Source: Tunturiibacter empetritectus (GTDB lineage Bacteria; Acidobacteriota; Terriglobia; Terriglobales; Acidobacteriaceae). Taken from it: a stretch of DNA of 64,000 nt. The stretch's first letter is position 1. Each line of letters begins with the position of its first letter. Location: NCBI RefSeq assembly GCF_013410875.1, contig NZ_JACCCU010000001.1:620001-684000 (forward strand), in the 5' to 3' direction. The notes beneath the pieces are model-generated. The model did not search any database. It saw only the letters and a list, made by a program, of their open reading frames with translations, and was not told the DNA's origin. A program made the translations under genes and the position numbers. Positions 1-9,246 of the stretch are shown piece after piece.

Positions 1-43
1 GCAGCGACTCCAAACGATCTTTGAAGCGTGAAAGAGACACACC

Positions 44-361
44 ATGGCTGGACAAAGAATCAGAATTCGTTTGAAGGCATATGACTACCGCGTACTGGAT
101 ACGTCGACCGGCGAGATCGTCGAGACGGCCAAGCGTACCGGAGCCCAGGTTGCGGGTCCCATTCCGCTGCCGACGATGAAGAACAAGTACTGCGTTCTTC
201 GCTCGCCCCACGTCGACAAGAAGTCGCGCGAGGCCTTTGAGATTCGCACGCACAAGCGGTTGATCGACATCCTCGAGCCGACCCAGCAGACTGTGGATGC
301 GCTGATGAAGCTCGATCTGCCTGCGGGCGTGGATGTAGAGATCAAGACGGTTCAGAAGTAA
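44..361 (+). CDS. rpsJ: 30S ribosomal protein S10
   Basis: S10 is a 30S head protein; in many bacteria it also pairs with NusB in transcription antitermination. The 105-residue product has the family's usual length. It contains the S10 signature around residues 53-70 ([19 protein letters not shown]), which holds the basic loop that reaches into the 30S head. It is the first gene of the S10-spc-alpha cluster in this window, and rplC follows after 97 bases. The ATG is preceded by a purine-rich stretch (GAAAGAG) that can act as a weak Shine-Dalgarno. Any S10 leader or upstream gene lies outside the window. Identity is certain from the sequence and gene order. Confidence 0.98.
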   Translation: MAGQRIRIRLKAYDYRVLDTSTGEIVETAKRTGAQVAGPIPLPTMKNKYCVLRSPHVDKKSREAFEIRTHKRLIDILEPTQQTVDALMKLDLPAGVDVEIKTVQK

Positions 362-458
362 AGAGGCTTTCGGTAAAAGTTTCTTTGTTTTCGGTTTAGA
401 TGCATCAACCCGGCAGTGCTGAGCTGAAGCATCAGCATGATGAGGAAAGGAAGCTCCA

Positions 459-1199
459 ATGTCAGTAGTAGGAATTCTCGGGAAAAAAGTCGGCATGACG
501 CAGATCTTCGACGAGCGCGGTGATATTCACCCTGTGACCGTCCTGAAGGCTGGTCCGTGCGTGATCACTCAGTTGAAGACGCTCGTAAAGGACGGATACG
601 AAGCCGCTCAGATTGGCTATGTTGACTTCGTGAAGGCTTCGAAGATCAACAAGGCGATGACTGGCCACTTCGCAAAGTCGAACGTTCCTCCGGTCAGGAT
701 GATCAAGGAAGTCGAGCTCGAAGCAGTGAAGACTGTTGAAGGCGAAGAGAAGGTCACGGCTAAGGCTGGCGATCGCATCCTGGTCGACATCTTCAACGAC
801 GAACGTTTCGTCGACGTCATCGGCACCTCCAAGGGTCGCGGTTTTGCTGGCGTCATTCGCCGCCACGGCTTCGGCGGCGGTCCCAAGTCGCACGGCCACA
901 TGTTCCAGGTGCAGGGTTCGATCGGTGCTTCGTCGTTCCCCTCGCGCGTATTTCCTGGTCAGCGTATGCCGGGTCATATGGGTCACGCTCAGATCACGGT
1001 TCGCAACCTGCGTATTCGCGGTATCGATCTTGAAGATAACCTTCTGCTGGTTGAGGGCGCTGTACCCGGCCCGCGTGATGGCTTCGTGCTGATCTCAAAG
1101 GCAAAGGCTCCGCCGCGTGAGCGTCGTGGTTTTGCCGGCGCCGCAACGAAGGACGCCTTGAAGGCTTCCAAGAAGGCTGCACCGTCCAAGAAGAAATAA
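459..1199 (+). CDS. rplC: 50S ribosomal protein L3
   Basis: L3 is an early-assembly 50S protein whose loop reaches the peptidyl transferase centre. The core is clear: GTSKGRGFAGVIRRH, then SFPSRVFPGQRMPGHMG. The position of the E. coli glutamine that PrmB methylates (KMAGQMG) is histidine here. At 246 residues it is longer than the common 205-215. The extra length is a C-terminal Ala/Lys-rich tail (residues about 225-246) ending in KKK. AGGAAAGGAAG precedes the ATG. rplD follows, as in the standard S10 operon. Confidence 0.98.
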   Translation: MSVVGILGKKVGMTQIFDERGDIHPVTVLKAGPCVITQLKTLVKDGYEAAQIGYVDFVKASKINKAMTGHFAKSNVPPVRMIKEVELEAVKTVEGEEKVTAKAGDRILVDIFNDERFVDVIGTSKGRGFAGVIRRHGFGGGPKSHGHMFQVQGSIGASSFPSRVFPGQRMPGHMGHAQITVRNLRIRGIDLEDNLLLVEGAVPGPRDGFVLISKAKAPPRERRGFAGAATKDALKASKKAAPSKKK

Positions 1200-1286
1200 G
1201 TAGTCGATTAAAAAGGCTTGCAACATGAAGCCGCAAACAAAGTTATGGTTCGCCGCATCGATGGCGAGCAAAGAGAGAGAAGAACG

Positions 1287-1982
1287 ATGGCAAACATCAA
1301 CGTAGTAAATCTCGCTGGAGCCAAGGTCGGAGAGTTCGAACTCGTCGACGAGGTCTTCGGGGCAGAGATCAACGACGGCCTCCTTTGGGAGTCGGTGAAG
1401 CACTACCGTGCGGCTCTTCGGCAGGGAACAGCTGCTACCAAGAACCGCAATCAGGTCTCCGGTGCAGGCAAGAAGCTTTGGAAACAGAAGGGAACGGGCC
1501 GCGCGCGTGTTGGTTCGATTCGCACTCCGCTCTGGCGTGGTGGTGGTACGGTTCATGGACCGAAGCCGCGTAGTTATGAATATGCCTTCCCGCAGAAGAA
1601 GCTGATGGGCGCACTCCGCTCCGCGATCTCCGCGAAGATCAACGATGGCAAGTTCACCATCGTCGACTCGTTTGAGGTTGCTGAGGCGAAGACCAAGCTC
1701 TTCCGCACTGCGCTCGACAAGCTCGAAGCGGGCAAGACGACTCTTCTGGTTGAGAGCAGCCGCAAGCTCGATGAGAAACTCTACCTCGGCTCGCGCAATC
1801 TGGCCGGTGTTGAACTGGTTCTCAGCTCTGAGGTTCATCCCTACGACCTGCTCCGTTATGAGCACGCCGTCTTCTCGAAGGATGCCATCGAGGCTCTTCA
1901 GGAGACTCTCAAGAAGTTTGTATCGAAACGCAGTAAGTCAACTGCGGAGCGCAGCAAGGTCGCGCAGAAGGAGGTTGCGTAA
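1287..1982 (+). CDS. rplD: 50S ribosomal protein L4
   Basis: L4 is a 50S exit-tunnel protein and in enterobacteria the autoregulator of the S10 operon. The tunnel loop is visible near residues 45-80, with WKQKGTGRARVGS. The frame stays open to 1218, but the start at 1287 (MANINVVNLAG) is preferred because it matches the usual L4 N-terminus and follows the purine-rich AAAGAGAGAGAAGA. The product is 231 residues, with a short charged C-terminal tail (KSTAERSKVAQKEVA). Its TAA overlaps the rplW ATG by one base (TAATG), so the two are probably translationally coupled. Confidence 0.97.
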   Translation: MANINVVNLAGAKVGEFELVDEVFGAEINDGLLWESVKHYRAALRQGTAATKNRNQVSGAGKKLWKQKGTGRARVGSIRTPLWRGGGTVHGPKPRSYEYAFPQKKLMGALRSAISAKINDGKFTIVDSFEVAEAKTKLFRTALDKLEAGKTTLLVESSRKLDEKLYLGSRNLAGVELVLSSEVHPYDLLRYEHAVFSKDAIEALQETLKKFVSKRSKSTAERSKVAQKEVA

Positions 1983-2275
1983 TGCCAACTCTCTATACCG
2001 TCATTCGCCGCCCCCTCATCACCGAGAAGGGCATGACCGTCAAGGAGACGCAGAACACCCTGGTGTTTGAAGTCGCCCTGAAGGCTACCAAGACCGAAGT
2101 TAAGCAAGCTGTTGAAACACTCTTCAAGGTCAAAGTTAACGGCGTGCGCACCGCGACCGTTGAGGGTAAGGAGCGCCGCCGGGGTAAGTTCGCCGGCTAC
2201 CGCCCCGACTGGAAGAAGGCTTATGTTCGCCTGAAGGATGGCGAAAAGATGCCGGAGTACCTCAATAGCCTCTAA
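1982..2275 (+). CDS. rplW: 50S ribosomal protein L23
   Basis: L23 sits at the exit of the 50S tunnel and docks trigger factor and SRP. The 97-residue protein has the normal length. It carries the N-terminal IRRPLITEKG motif and the basic loop GKERRRGKFAGYRPDWKKAYV. The start codon overlaps the rplD stop by one base, which fixes the start and implies coupled translation. The gap to rplB (81 bases) contains a short imperfect hairpin built on GCTAA/TTAGC. Confidence 0.98.
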   Translation: MPTLYTVIRRPLITEKGMTVKETQNTLVFEVALKATKTEVKQAVETLFKVKVNGVRTATVEGKERRRGKFAGYRPDWKKAYVRLKDGEKMPEYLNSL

Positions 2276-2356
2276 GCGAAATTGTTTCGCTAGTAACAGA
2301 ATTCAGGACCGATGCGCCGCTAAGCGATTAGCAGCGCGGGCAAGGGAATAAAGACG

Positions 2357-3181
2357 ATGCCGATCAAATCATTTCGACCGATTACCCCATCACTCCGCTT
2401 CGCGACGAAGCTTGTCAACGATGACATTACGACGAACAAGCCGCACAAGCCGTTGCTCGGAGTCAAGCCGCGCACCGGTGGCCGCAATAACAACGGCGGT
2501 CTCACGATGCGTCACCACGGTGGTGGTCATAAGCAGAAGCTGCGCCTTATCGACTTCAAGCGCGACAAGTTCGGGATCCCCGGCACGGTTGCGACGGTTG
2601 AGTATGACCCGAACCGTAGCTCCCGCATCGCGTTGATCCACTACGCGGACGGCGAGAAGCGCTACATCATCCAGCCGATCGGCCTCACGGTTGGTCAGTC
2701 GATCATGAGCGGCCCGGAGGCCGATATCCTCGTCGGCAACGCTCTGCCGTTGAAGTTCATCCCGACTGGAACGATTGTGCATAACATCGAGCTTCGTCCG
2801 GGCAAGGGTGCACAGATGGCCCGTTCCGCTGGAGCCCAGGTCAACCTAATCGCCAAAGAAGGCGACTACGCTCTGCTCAAGCTGCCTTCGGGCGAGACCC
2901 GCAAGGTTCTTGTCGAGTGCATGGCGACCATCGGACAGGTTGGCAATACTGATCACGAGAACGTCACGATCGGTAAGGCTGGACGCAATCGCTGGAAGGG
3001 GATTCGCCCCTCGAACCGTGGTGTCTCGATGAACCCCGTCGATCACCCGCACGGTGGTGGTGAAGGTAAGACTTCAGGCGGCCGTCACCCAGTAACTCCC
3101 TGGGGCCAGCCTACTCGTGGATACAAGACCCGCAACAACAAGCGGACCGATGTATTCATCGTGAAGCGTCGTACGAAGTAA
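2357..3181 (+). CDS. rplB: 50S ribosomal protein L2
   Basis: L2 is a 23S-binding protein needed for subunit association and peptidyl transfer. The 274-residue length is typical. The C-terminal signature [13 protein letters not shown] is intact and includes the conserved histidine that is important for activity in E. coli. [16 protein letters not shown] follows. The start is fixed by alignment of [12 protein letters not shown] to the family N-terminus. Its place between rplW and rpsS is standard. Confidence 0.98.
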   Translation: MPIKSFRPITPSLRFATKLVNDDITTNKPHKPLLGVKPRTGGRNNNGGLTMRHHGGGHKQKLRLIDFKRDKFGIPGTVATVEYDPNRSSRIALIHYADGEKRYIIQPIGLTVGQSIMSGPEADILVGNALPLKFIPTGTIVHNIELRPGKGAQMARSAGAQVNLIAKEGDYALLKLPSGETRKVLVECMATIGQVGNTDHENVTIGKAGRNRWKGIRPSNRGVSMNPVDHPHGGGEGKTSGGRHPVTPWGQPTRGYKTRNNKRTDVFIVKRRTK

Positions 3182-3310
3182 AGAAAAAGCCTCTCAGCAA
3201 ATAGTTTTTGTTTTAGGTTTTTGGTTCCGCAGCAAAGGGCAACACCAAGTCTCGCAAGCAAGAGATTCGTCGTATCCAGCATCGCAACAAGAAAGTCGGA
3301 GCTTAGCAAA

Positions 3311-3598
3311 ATGTCACGTTCAGCCAAAAAAGGTCCTTTCATCGACGATCACCTTATGAAGAAGATTGTGGGGATGAACCAGGTCAACGACAAAAAGGTA
3401 CTGCGCACCTGGTCGCGCCGGTCCACGATTCACCCGGACTTCGTAGGTCACACCATCGCCGTACACAACGGCCGCAAGTTCATTCCGGTTTATGTAACGG
3501 AGAACATGGTGGGCCACAAGCTCGGAGAGTTTTCGGCCACCCGCACCTTCAAGGGCCACTCCGCGCGCGCCGCTGAGACCTCCGCGAAGCCCAAGTAA
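3311..3598 (+). CDS. rpsS: 30S ribosomal protein S19
   Basis: S19 is a 30S head protein that binds 16S rRNA with S13. The frame is open 90 bases further upstream, but the start at 3311 ([15 protein letters not shown]) is the family start. It is preceded by GGAG ten bases upstream. The resulting 95 residues match the usual 90-95. The C-terminal signature [17 protein letters not shown] is intact. Confidence 0.98.
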   Translation: MSRSAKKGPFIDDHLMKKIVGMNQVNDKKVLRTWSRRSTIHPDFVGHTIAVHNGRKFIPVYVTENMVGHKLGEFSATRTFKGHSARAAETSAKPK

Positions 3599-3688
3599 AT
3601 CGGGTTGACTGTTTGCAGTTAGGTAGGACCGCGAGCCCGCGGCAACGGATAACGGGCAGCGAAGCAGAAATTTTGAAGGACGAAGATT

Positions 3689-4210
3689 ATGGCTAAGGCA
3701 GTAGAAAAAATCAGAGAGTTCCGCGCAGAAGCGAAGTTTCAGCGCACCAGCCCGCAGAAGGCGAAGCTTGTCCTGGATCTGATCAAGGGACTACGCGTCG
3801 AGCAGGCGCTCAATACCGTTCACTTCAGTACCAAGCGCATGGCGCCCGTGGTGGAGAAGGTTCTACGTTCGGCGATTCAGAACGCGACGTACGTCTCGCA
3901 GGAGCAGGGGCTCGACGTCGATGTCGATAACCTCTACGTCCGCACCGCGATCGCGAACGAAGGTCCACGTATGAAGCGCATCCGCCCTGCCCCGATGGGC
4001 CGCGCGTTCCGCTACCAGCGCAGACTCGCACACATCATCGTCACGGTTGCGGAGAAGAAGTCGGCCACTGCGATCAGTGCAGCCGCTGATGCGACTCCGG
4101 CTCCAGCCGCGAAGAAGGGCACCAAGAAGGCAGCCAGCAAGACTACGGCAAAACCCGCAGCCAAGAAGGCAGCCGCCAAGAAACCCGCAGTGAAAAAAGC
4201 CGCGAAGTAA
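3689..4210 (+). CDS. rplV: 50S ribosomal protein L22 with long basic tail
   Basis: L22 lines the 50S exit tunnel with L4. The core (residues about 10-122) has the L22 helices, the tunnel hairpin near residues 88-102 (NEGPRMKRIRPAPMGRAFR) and the closing strand IIVTV. The protein is 173 residues against about 110 for most L22 proteins. The excess is a low-complexity tail (about 124-173) built from Ala, Lys, Thr and Pro with some 14 lysines, which resembles histone H1-like C-termini. An AAGGA-type Shine-Dalgarno precedes the ATG. The role of the tail is unknown; extra rRNA contact is a plausible inference. Confidence 0.97.
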   Translation: MAKAVEKIREFRAEAKFQRTSPQKAKLVLDLIKGLRVEQALNTVHFSTKRMAPVVEKVLRSAIQNATYVSQEQGLDVDVDNLYVRTAIANEGPRMKRIRPAPMGRAFRYQRRLAHIIVTVAEKKSATAISAAADATPAPAAKKGTKKAASKTTAKPAAKKAAAKKPAVKKAAK

Positions 4211-4289
4211 GCGGGTTTTCTTGTAAACTTAAAGTTTTGCACTACCGCCCACCGGCTCAACCGGAGAGGGCACGGAGTAAAGGGAAGCT

Positions 4290-4964
4290 ATGGGACAGAA
4301 AGTCCATCCGTATGGGTTGCGCCTCGGCATCAACAAGCCGTGGAAGTCACGCTGGTTCGTGGAACGCGGCTATGACAAGCTGCTGGTCGAAGACGTCAAG
4401 CTGAAGGCTGAGCTGCGCGAGAAGCTGAAGGCTGCCGGTGTCAGCTCGGTTGAGGTTGAGCGCCCAGGCAACAAGCTGCGCCTGATCATCCGCACTGCGC
4501 GTCCGGGCATCATCATTGGCCGCAAGGGCGCCGAGATCGACAAGCTCAAGGCCGACATTCAGAAGCGGACGTCGCGTGAAGTGTTTATTGACATTCTCGA
4601 AGTAAACAAGCCAGAGCTCGATGCTCAGCTGGTTGCCGAGAACATCGCGTTGCAGCTCGAAAAGCGCGTCAGCTTCCGCCGCGCGATGCGCAAGTCGGTT
4701 GACTCGGCGCTCCGCTTCGGTTGCAAGGGTATCAAGGTCCGCGTCTCCGGTCGTCTGAACGGAAACGAGATTGCGCGCTCCGAGTGGTATCTTCAGGGCC
4801 GTCTGCCGCTGCACACACTGCGCGCCGATATCGACTACGGTTTTGCCGAAGCGCACACCACCTACGGCATCATCGGCGTCAAGACCTGGGTCTATCGCGG
4901 CGATATCTACGAGCAGAAGAAGCGTCGCGATCAGGGCGTTACGACTGGCGCATTCGCAAGCTAA
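4290..4964 (+). CDS. rpsC: 30S ribosomal protein S3
   Basis: S3 forms part of the mRNA entry channel of the 30S subunit. The 224-residue protein starts [13 protein letters not shown], as usual. It has a type II KH domain with [11 protein letters not shown] near residues 78-88, and the C-terminal domain with [19 protein letters not shown] lies close upstream of the ATG. Neighbours rplV and rplP are in the standard order. Confidence 0.98.
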   Translation: MGQKVHPYGLRLGINKPWKSRWFVERGYDKLLVEDVKLKAELREKLKAAGVSSVEVERPGNKLRLIIRTARPGIIIGRKGAEIDKLKADIQKRTSREVFIDILEVNKPELDAQLVAENIALQLEKRVSFRRAMRKSVDSALRFGCKGIKVRVSGRLNGNEIARSEWYLQGRLPLHTLRADIDYGFAEAHTTYGIIGVKTWVYRGDIYEQKKRRDQGVTTGAFAS

Positions 4965-5037
4965 GTTTTTCCCGGCCTGGCCGGAGTTTCCGGGGAGCGT
5001 GTTGAACGTATCCCTGAAAGAGTAAAGAGGTTTTCTT

Positions 5038-5472
5038 ATGTTGATGCCAAAGAAGGTCAAGTTCCGCAAGCAGCAGCGCGGACGAATGAAGGGCAAAGCG
5101 TGGCGCGGCTCCGATCTCTCCTTCGGCGACTTCGGCCTGAAGGTGATGGAGTGCGGTTACATCACCGACCGCCAGATCGAAGCCAGCCGTATCGCGATGA
5201 CGCGTTTCATCAAGCGTGGCGGCAAGGTTTGGCTCCGTCTGTTCCCGGACAAGCCGATCACGAAGAAGCCTGCCGAAACCCGTATGGGTAAGGGTAAGGG
5301 TGCCCCGGATCACTGGGTCTGCGTCGTCCGTCCCGGCCGCATTCTGTTCGAGATGGAAGGTGTCACCCCGGAGCTTGCCAAAGAGGCGATGCGCCTGGCG
5401 GCACACAAGCTTCCGCTCAAGACCAGCTTCGTCCAGCGCCACGATGTTAAGGCGACCGTAGTCGCTAAGTAG
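5038..5472 (+). CDS. rplP: 50S ribosomal protein L16
   Basis: L16 binds near the A site of the 50S subunit and helps position tRNA. The 144 residues begin [19 protein letters not shown]. The loop [14 protein letters not shown] includes the arginine region that is hydroxylated in E. coli. AGAGG upstream of the ATG supports the start. rpmC follows after 23 bases. Confidence 0.98.
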   Translation: MLMPKKVKFRKQQRGRMKGKAWRGSDLSFGDFGLKVMECGYITDRQIEASRIAMTRFIKRGGKVWLRLFPDKPITKKPAETRMGKGKGAPDHWVCVVRPGRILFEMEGVTPELAKEAMRLAAHKLPLKTSFVQRHDVKATVVAK

Positions 5473-5495
5473 CTTTAGTAGTCAAGGAAAAGACA

Positions 5496-5771
5496 ATGGA
5501 ATTCGAAAAAATTCGTAATCTCAGTGACGATGAGCTCAAGAGCGAGCAGGCCAAGGCTGGTGAGCAGCTCTTCCGCATCCGCTTCCAGAAGAGCCTCGGC
5601 AACAACGAGGGCATCAAGAAGCTGCGGACGCTCAAGCTGGATGTCGCCCGCATCAAGACCGTCGAACGGCAGCGCACCTTGGCCGCCGAGAAGGCCGCTA
5701 ACCCCGTCGTCGCCAACGTTGCGCCGGCCAAGAGCACTCGCACCGCCCGCAAGAAAGCGAAGAAGGACTAA
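5496..5771 (+). CDS. rpmC: 50S ribosomal protein L29, extended C-terminus
   Basis: L29 is a small coiled protein at the tunnel exit next to L23. The core covers residues about 1-62 ([13 protein letters not shown], then [22 protein letters not shown]). The protein is 91 residues against about 65 normally. The extra 28 residues are Ala/Lys/Arg-rich and end RKKAKKD. AAGGAAAAG precedes the ATG. Only two bases separate its stop from the rpsQ start, so coupling is likely. Confidence 0.97.
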   Translation: MEFEKIRNLSDDELKSEQAKAGEQLFRIRFQKSLGNNEGIKKLRTLKLDVARIKTVERQRTLAAEKAANPVVANVAPAKSTRTARKKAKKD

Positions 5772-5773
5772 TC

Positions 5774-6118
5774 ATGGCAGATACAACCAACACCGCAGCC
5801 GCAACTCCCGAAGCTCAGACCTCGCGTCGCAATGAGAAGGTGGGTCTGGTCGTCTCGACCAAGATGCAGAAGACGATCGTCGTCGAGATCGAGATGCGCA
5901 AGGCGCACCCCAAGTACAAGCGCGTGATGAAGTCGAACAAGAAGTTTTACGCGCATGACGAGCAGAACTCCGCACGCGTCGGCGATGTGGTTCGCATCCG
6001 CGAGGCACGTCCTCTGTCGAAGCTCAAGCGCTGGTCGCTCGAGGAGATCGTTCGCCGCTCCTCTCTCGCCTTAGCGGAAGAGAAATCTGCTGCTGCTGTC
6101 GCTGCCGAAGCTAAGTAG
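5774..6118 (+). CDS. rpsQ: 30S ribosomal protein S17 with both ends extended
   Basis: S17 is a primary 16S-binding protein with an OB fold. The core is [17 protein letters not shown], then [19 protein letters not shown] and [17 protein letters not shown]. The 114 residues exceed the usual 80-90. There is an N-terminal Ala/Thr-rich extension of about 22 residues and a C-terminal Ala/Glu-rich tail. The extension is unlikely to be a wrong start, because the ATG sits two bases after rpmC with a purine-rich stretch (AAGAAGGAC) inside the rpmC end. Confidence 0.97.
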   Translation: MADTTNTAAATPEAQTSRRNEKVGLVVSTKMQKTIVVEIEMRKAHPKYKRVMKSNKKFYAHDEQNSARVGDVVRIREARPLSKLKRWSLEEIVRRSSLALAEEKSAAAVAAEAK

Positions 6119-6197
6119 CTTTTAGCGTTTTATCAAGTTCAAGCCTGGGGTGTGATCCCCGGCCGTGTCACCGCAGTAGATAGCCAGGAGAAGAACG

Positions 6198-6569
6198 ATG
6201 TCAGTACAAATGAGAACAATGCTTGACGTAGCCGATAACTCCGGCGCGCGCAAGTTGCAGGTGATCCTGCCCCTCGGTGGTGGTCTCGGCAAGAAGGCAG
6301 GCCTCGGCGACGTCGTCACCGCAGCTGTCAAGGAAGCCTCTCCCGACGGCACCGTCAAGAAGGGGAAGGTCGTCAAGGCTGTGATCGTCCGTACGCGTAA
6401 AGAGTATCGCCGCCGCGATGGGACGTACATCCGCTTCGACCAGAACGCCGCTGTCGTCATCAACGATGCCAACGAGCCGGTCGGAACCCGCGTGTTTGGA
6501 CCCGTGGCCCGCGAGCTTCGCGAGAAAAAGTTTCTGAAGATTGTCTCGCTGGCACCTGAGGTCATCTAG
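6198..6569 (+). CDS. rplN: 50S ribosomal protein L14
   Basis: L14 contributes to the intersubunit bridge with 16S rRNA and to the RsfS-binding surface. The 123-residue product carries the family motifs [15 protein letters not shown] and the C-terminal [30 protein letters not shown] ends six bases before the ATG at 6198, which supports [16 protein letters not shown] as the true N-terminus. It opens the spc part of the cluster. Confidence 0.98.
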   Translation: MSVQMRTMLDVADNSGARKLQVILPLGGGLGKKAGLGDVVTAAVKEASPDGTVKKGKVVKAVIVRTRKEYRRRDGTYIRFDQNAAVVINDANEPVGTRVFGPVARELREKKFLKIVSLAPEVI

Positions 6570-6577
6570 TTTAACGT

Positions 6578-6593
6578 CGCGCAGCTTTGCGCG
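6578..6593 (+). other. Intercistronic hairpin between rplN and rplX
   Basis: CGCGCA and TGCGCG form a perfect 6-bp stem around a GCTT tetraloop, 8 bases after the rplN stop. No T-run follows, so it is not an ordinary terminator. It could be a processing or stability element. Confidence 0.5.
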
Positions 6594-6658
6594 GTGCCAC
6601 AAATTATTAACCGGAGTCCGGCTCCGAGGTTTCAGGATCGTCGAGAAGAGAGAGCGTT

Positions 6659-6988
6659 ATGGCAGGCATCAAGATCAAGCGGAATGACAAAGTCGAAGTA
6701 ATTGCAGGCAAGGATAAGGGCAAGTCGGGCCGCGTCCTTCGCGTCATCGCGGAAAAGAATCGCGTCCTGGTTGAGGGCGTAATGATGGTGAAGAAGCACG
6801 TGAAGCCAAACCCTCAGCGGAACATCAAGGGCGGCATCGCGGAGCAGGAGTCCACCATTCACATCTCGAACGTGATGTTGCTTGATGGCGATGGGAAAAA
6901 GACTCGCGTTGGATCGCGCTTCGAAGGCGACACGAAGGTACGCTTCGCGAAGACCAGCGGCGTCACGATCGCTGAGAAGAAGAAGTAA
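6659..6988 (+). CDS. rplX: 50S ribosomal protein L24
   Basis: L24 is an assembly initiator of the 50S subunit. The N-terminal KOW motif is visible (NDKVEVIAGKDKGKSGRVLRV), followed by VEGVMMVKKHVKPNPQ. Its 109 residues are within the normal range. AGAGAG upstream supports the ATG at 6659. rplE follows after a 121-base gap. Confidence 0.98.
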   Translation: MAGIKIKRNDKVEVIAGKDKGKSGRVLRVIAEKNRVLVEGVMMVKKHVKPNPQRNIKGGIAEQESTIHISNVMLLDGDGKKTRVGSRFEGDTKVRFAKTSGVTIAEKKK

Positions 6989-7109
6989 AAAAGTTCGCAA
7001 AGTTTGTTTCATGCAGTAGCAGTTCAAATCCTGGTTCAACGGTTCACCCCACGCATCGGTACACGGGCTCAAACCCAACCCGGCAACCGTGGAGAAAGCG
7101 AAGAAAAAC

Positions 7110-7658
7110 ATGGCAGCACGTCTGAAGCAGAAGTACGAGAGCGAGATCAAACAGGCGCTGGGCAAAGAGCTCAACATCACCAACGCCATGGCGATCCCGA
7201 AGCTCGAGAAGATTGTCATCAACATGGGTCTCGGCGAAGCAACCCAAAACGTCAAGATCATGGATCCCCTGGTGGCCGATCTTGCCTCCATCGCCGGCCA
7301 GAAGCCTGTGACCACCAAGGCCAAGAAGTCCATCGCAGCCTTCAAGGTGCGTGAGGGCATGCCCATCGGTGCGATGGTGACCCTGCGTGGCGATACGATG
7401 TATGAGTTTCTTGACCGCCTCATCTCGATTGCGCTTCCCCGCGTCCGCGACTTCCGCGGGGTTTCGTCGAAGAGCTTCGATGGCCGCGGCAACTACACCC
7501 TTGGCCTGCGCGATCAGCTGATCTTCGCTGAGATCGACTACGCCAAGGTCGACAAATTGAAGGGTATGAATGTCACCATCGTCACGACGGCGAAGGACGA
7601 CAACGGTGCCCGCGCCCTGCTGAAGAGTTTTGGTATGCCCTTCCGCGTTGGAGCATAA
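7110..7658 (+). CDS. rplE: 50S ribosomal protein L5
   Basis: L5 binds 5S rRNA and the P-site tRNA side of the 50S subunit. Motifs include [35 protein letters not shown] and [18 protein letters not shown]. The frame is open to a GTG at 7089, but the ATG at 7110 ([10 protein letters not shown]) is preferred. It matches the family N-terminus, and GGAGAAAG lies 11 bases before it. The product is 182 residues, against about 179 in E. coli. Confidence 0.97.
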   Translation: MAARLKQKYESEIKQALGKELNITNAMAIPKLEKIVINMGLGEATQNVKIMDPLVADLASIAGQKPVTTKAKKSIAAFKVREGMPIGAMVTLRGDTMYEFLDRLISIALPRVRDFRGVSSKSFDGRGNYTLGLRDQLIFAEIDYAKVDKLKGMNVTIVTTAKDDNGARALLKSFGMPFRVGA

Positions 7659-7714
7659 AGAAAGATCAACCAAGTTTTCTTTTGAACTTGCAGTAACGAT
7701 AGAGAGCAAAACAC

Positions 7715-7900
7715 ATGGCAACTACAGCAAAGCGCGTCAAAGACGCAAGGAAACCGAAGTTCAAGTCTCGCCAGCACAACCGCTGCCAGCTCTGCGGTCG
7801 TCCCCGTGCCTTTCTGCGGAAGTTTGGCGTATGCCGTCTCTGCTTCCGCTCGCTCGCCCTCAAGGGAGAGATTCCGGGCGTTGTGAAGTCGAGCTGGTAG
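7715..7900 (+). CDS. rpsN: 30S ribosomal protein S14, zinc-binding type
   Basis: S14 is a late-assembling 30S head protein. At 61 residues, with two CxxC pairs (CQLCGR and CRLCFR), this is the short zinc-binding (type Z) form and not the 100-residue zinc-free form. The C-terminal [15 protein letters not shown] is typical. Organisms that carry only this form may be more zinc dependent; whether a second S14 exists elsewhere cannot be seen here. Confidence 0.98.
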   Translation: MATTAKRVKDARKPKFKSRQHNRCQLCGRPRAFLRKFGVCRLCFRSLALKGEIPGVVKSSW

Positions 7901-8062
7901 AATAAAAGGATTCGTGTGCGGCTCAGGTCGCGCACTTACTCCAGAGACCTCATCAGGGCGAGAGCTTATGGTGCAGAAGTCTGGACGTATCACCTGAAAC
8001 AGACATCCCCGCAGGTTCTTGCGAGAGATACTCGTGAGCGAACGGGGGATGAAGGAGAATGA

Positions 8063-8461
8063 ATGAACCTCACCGATCCAGTAGCAGACTTTTTGACCCG
8101 CATCCGTAACTCTATCCGTGCGCGTCACCAGAAGCTCGACGTCCCTGCCTCCAAGCTTAAGGCCGAGATCGCCCGCATCCTCAAAGAAGAGGGCTACATC
8201 GCGAACTACAAGCCGACCGAAGAGAATGGCATGAAGGTCATCCGTGTGTACCTCAAGTACGGCCCGAATAATGAGGCTGTCATCCGTGACCTACAGCGTG
8301 TGTCGCGTCCCGGCTGCCGTGTGTATCTCGGCCGCGATGAGATCCGTCGCGTTCAGGGTGGTCTCGGTATCTCCATCATGACGACCCCCAAGGGTGTTAT
8401 GACCGGTCGCCAGGCGCGTCGCGAAGGTGTTGGCGGCGAGATCCTCTGCGAAGTCTGGTAA
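8063..8461 (+). CDS. rpsH: 30S ribosomal protein S8
   Basis: S8 binds the central domain of 16S rRNA, and in E. coli it represses the spc operon. The 132-residue product has DPVADFLTRIRNS at the N-terminus and the C-terminal block GLGISIMTTPKGVMTGRQAR plus GGEILCEVW. GAAGGAGAATGA precedes the ATG. Tandem hairpins lie between its stop and rplF, a place where cis regulation or processing could act. Confidence 0.98.
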   Translation: MNLTDPVADFLTRIRNSIRARHQKLDVPASKLKAEIARILKEEGYIANYKPTEENGMKVIRVYLKYGPNNEAVIRDLQRVSRPGCRVYLGRDEIRRVQGGLGISIMTTPKGVMTGRQARREGVGGEILCEVW

Positions 8462-8474
8462 AGAAAAGAAACGA

Positions 8475-8524
8475 AGTCTTTCCAGAATCTAGCTCTGGAA
8501 AGACTGTATTCGAGCCTTCGGCTC
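8475..8524 (+). promoter_or_regulatory. Tandem hairpins between rpsH and rplF
   Basis: AGTCTTTCCAGA (8475-8486) and TCTGGAAAGACT (8494-8505) form a perfect 12-bp stem with a 7-base loop. A second hairpin follows at 8512-8524 (GAGCC-TTC-GGCTC). Neither is followed by a U-tract, and translation resumes at rplF 60 bases later. A full terminator is unlikely; an RNase processing site, mRNA stability element or leaky attenuator fits better. The role is inferred. Confidence 0.55.
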
Positions 8525-8584
8525 ATCGGCTGCAGTGGAACTTAGAGGCCTTAAGCGACTCGCAAGCCACAAAAGGGATTCGTT

Positions 8585-9130
8585 ATGTCACGTATTGGTA
8601 AGAAGCCGATCGCTCTACCCACCGGCGTAAAGTACACGGTCAGCGAGAACGGCAACACCGTAATGGTCGAAGGGCCCAAGGGCAAGGTCAGCGCGATGCT
8701 GCCTGGCGGCATCACTCTCGTTCAGAAGGATGGCCACCTAATTACCGAGCGCCAGACAGACAAGCAGGCGGCGTTTCACGGACTCGCCCGCGCGCTGGTC
8801 TTCAACGCAGTCACCGGCGTCACTACCGGCTGGACCAAAGAGATCGACATCGTCGGCATCGGATATCGCGCCGAGCTGAAGGGGAAGAACATGGTGGTCT
8901 TCACCCTGGGCTACTCTCACCCTATCGAGTTTCCTCTGCCCACCGGCATCTCCGTCGAGATCGACCCCAAGCAGACTCACCTCACCGTCTCCGGCATTGA
9001 CCGGCAGAAGGTGGGCCAGATTGCTGCCGACATGCGCTCTCTCCGCAAGCCCGACCCATACAAGAACAAGGGCGTTCGCTACACCGGCGAGAAGCTGAAG
9101 AAGAAGGTCGGTAAGACCGGAGCGAAATAA
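8585..9130 (+). CDS. rplF: 50S ribosomal protein L6
   Basis: L6 binds helix 97 of 23S rRNA near the factor-binding site. The 181-residue protein begins [15 protein letters not shown] and has the signature [26 protein letters not shown] at its end. AAAGGGA precedes the ATG. rplR follows after a 116-base gap that contains another hairpin. Confidence 0.98.
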   Translation: MSRIGKKPIALPTGVKYTVSENGNTVMVEGPKGKVSAMLPGGITLVQKDGHLITERQTDKQAAFHGLARALVFNAVTGVTTGWTKEIDIVGIGYRAELKGKNMVVFTLGYSHPIEFPLPTGISVEIDPKQTHLTVSGIDRQKVGQIAADMRSLRKPDPYKNKGVRYTGEKLKKKVGKTGAK

Positions 9131-9140
9131 TCTGCACTGC

Positions 9141-9170
9141 GTGAGGAGTGAGATTTGACTTGCTCCTCAC
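9141..9170 (+). other. Intercistronic hairpin between rplF and rplR
   Basis: GTGAGGAG (9141-9148) and CTCCTCAC (9163-9170) are perfectly complementary around a 14-base loop. The left arm contains a GAGGAG Shine-Dalgarno-like core with no start codon at a useful distance. No U-run follows. Its role is unknown. Confidence 0.45.
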
Positions 9171-9246
9171 ACAGCCACACAACATTAATTTTACTAACCG
9201 AACGTCCTCAGCACTCTGGGGACGCCACTAGGAAGGAAAGTCAATC

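Noticed and set aside
4055..4210. Possible frameshift or fusion at the L22 C-terminus
   Set aside because: The frame and codon usage continue smoothly; lysine-rich tails occur on several proteins of this cluster, so it is an extension.
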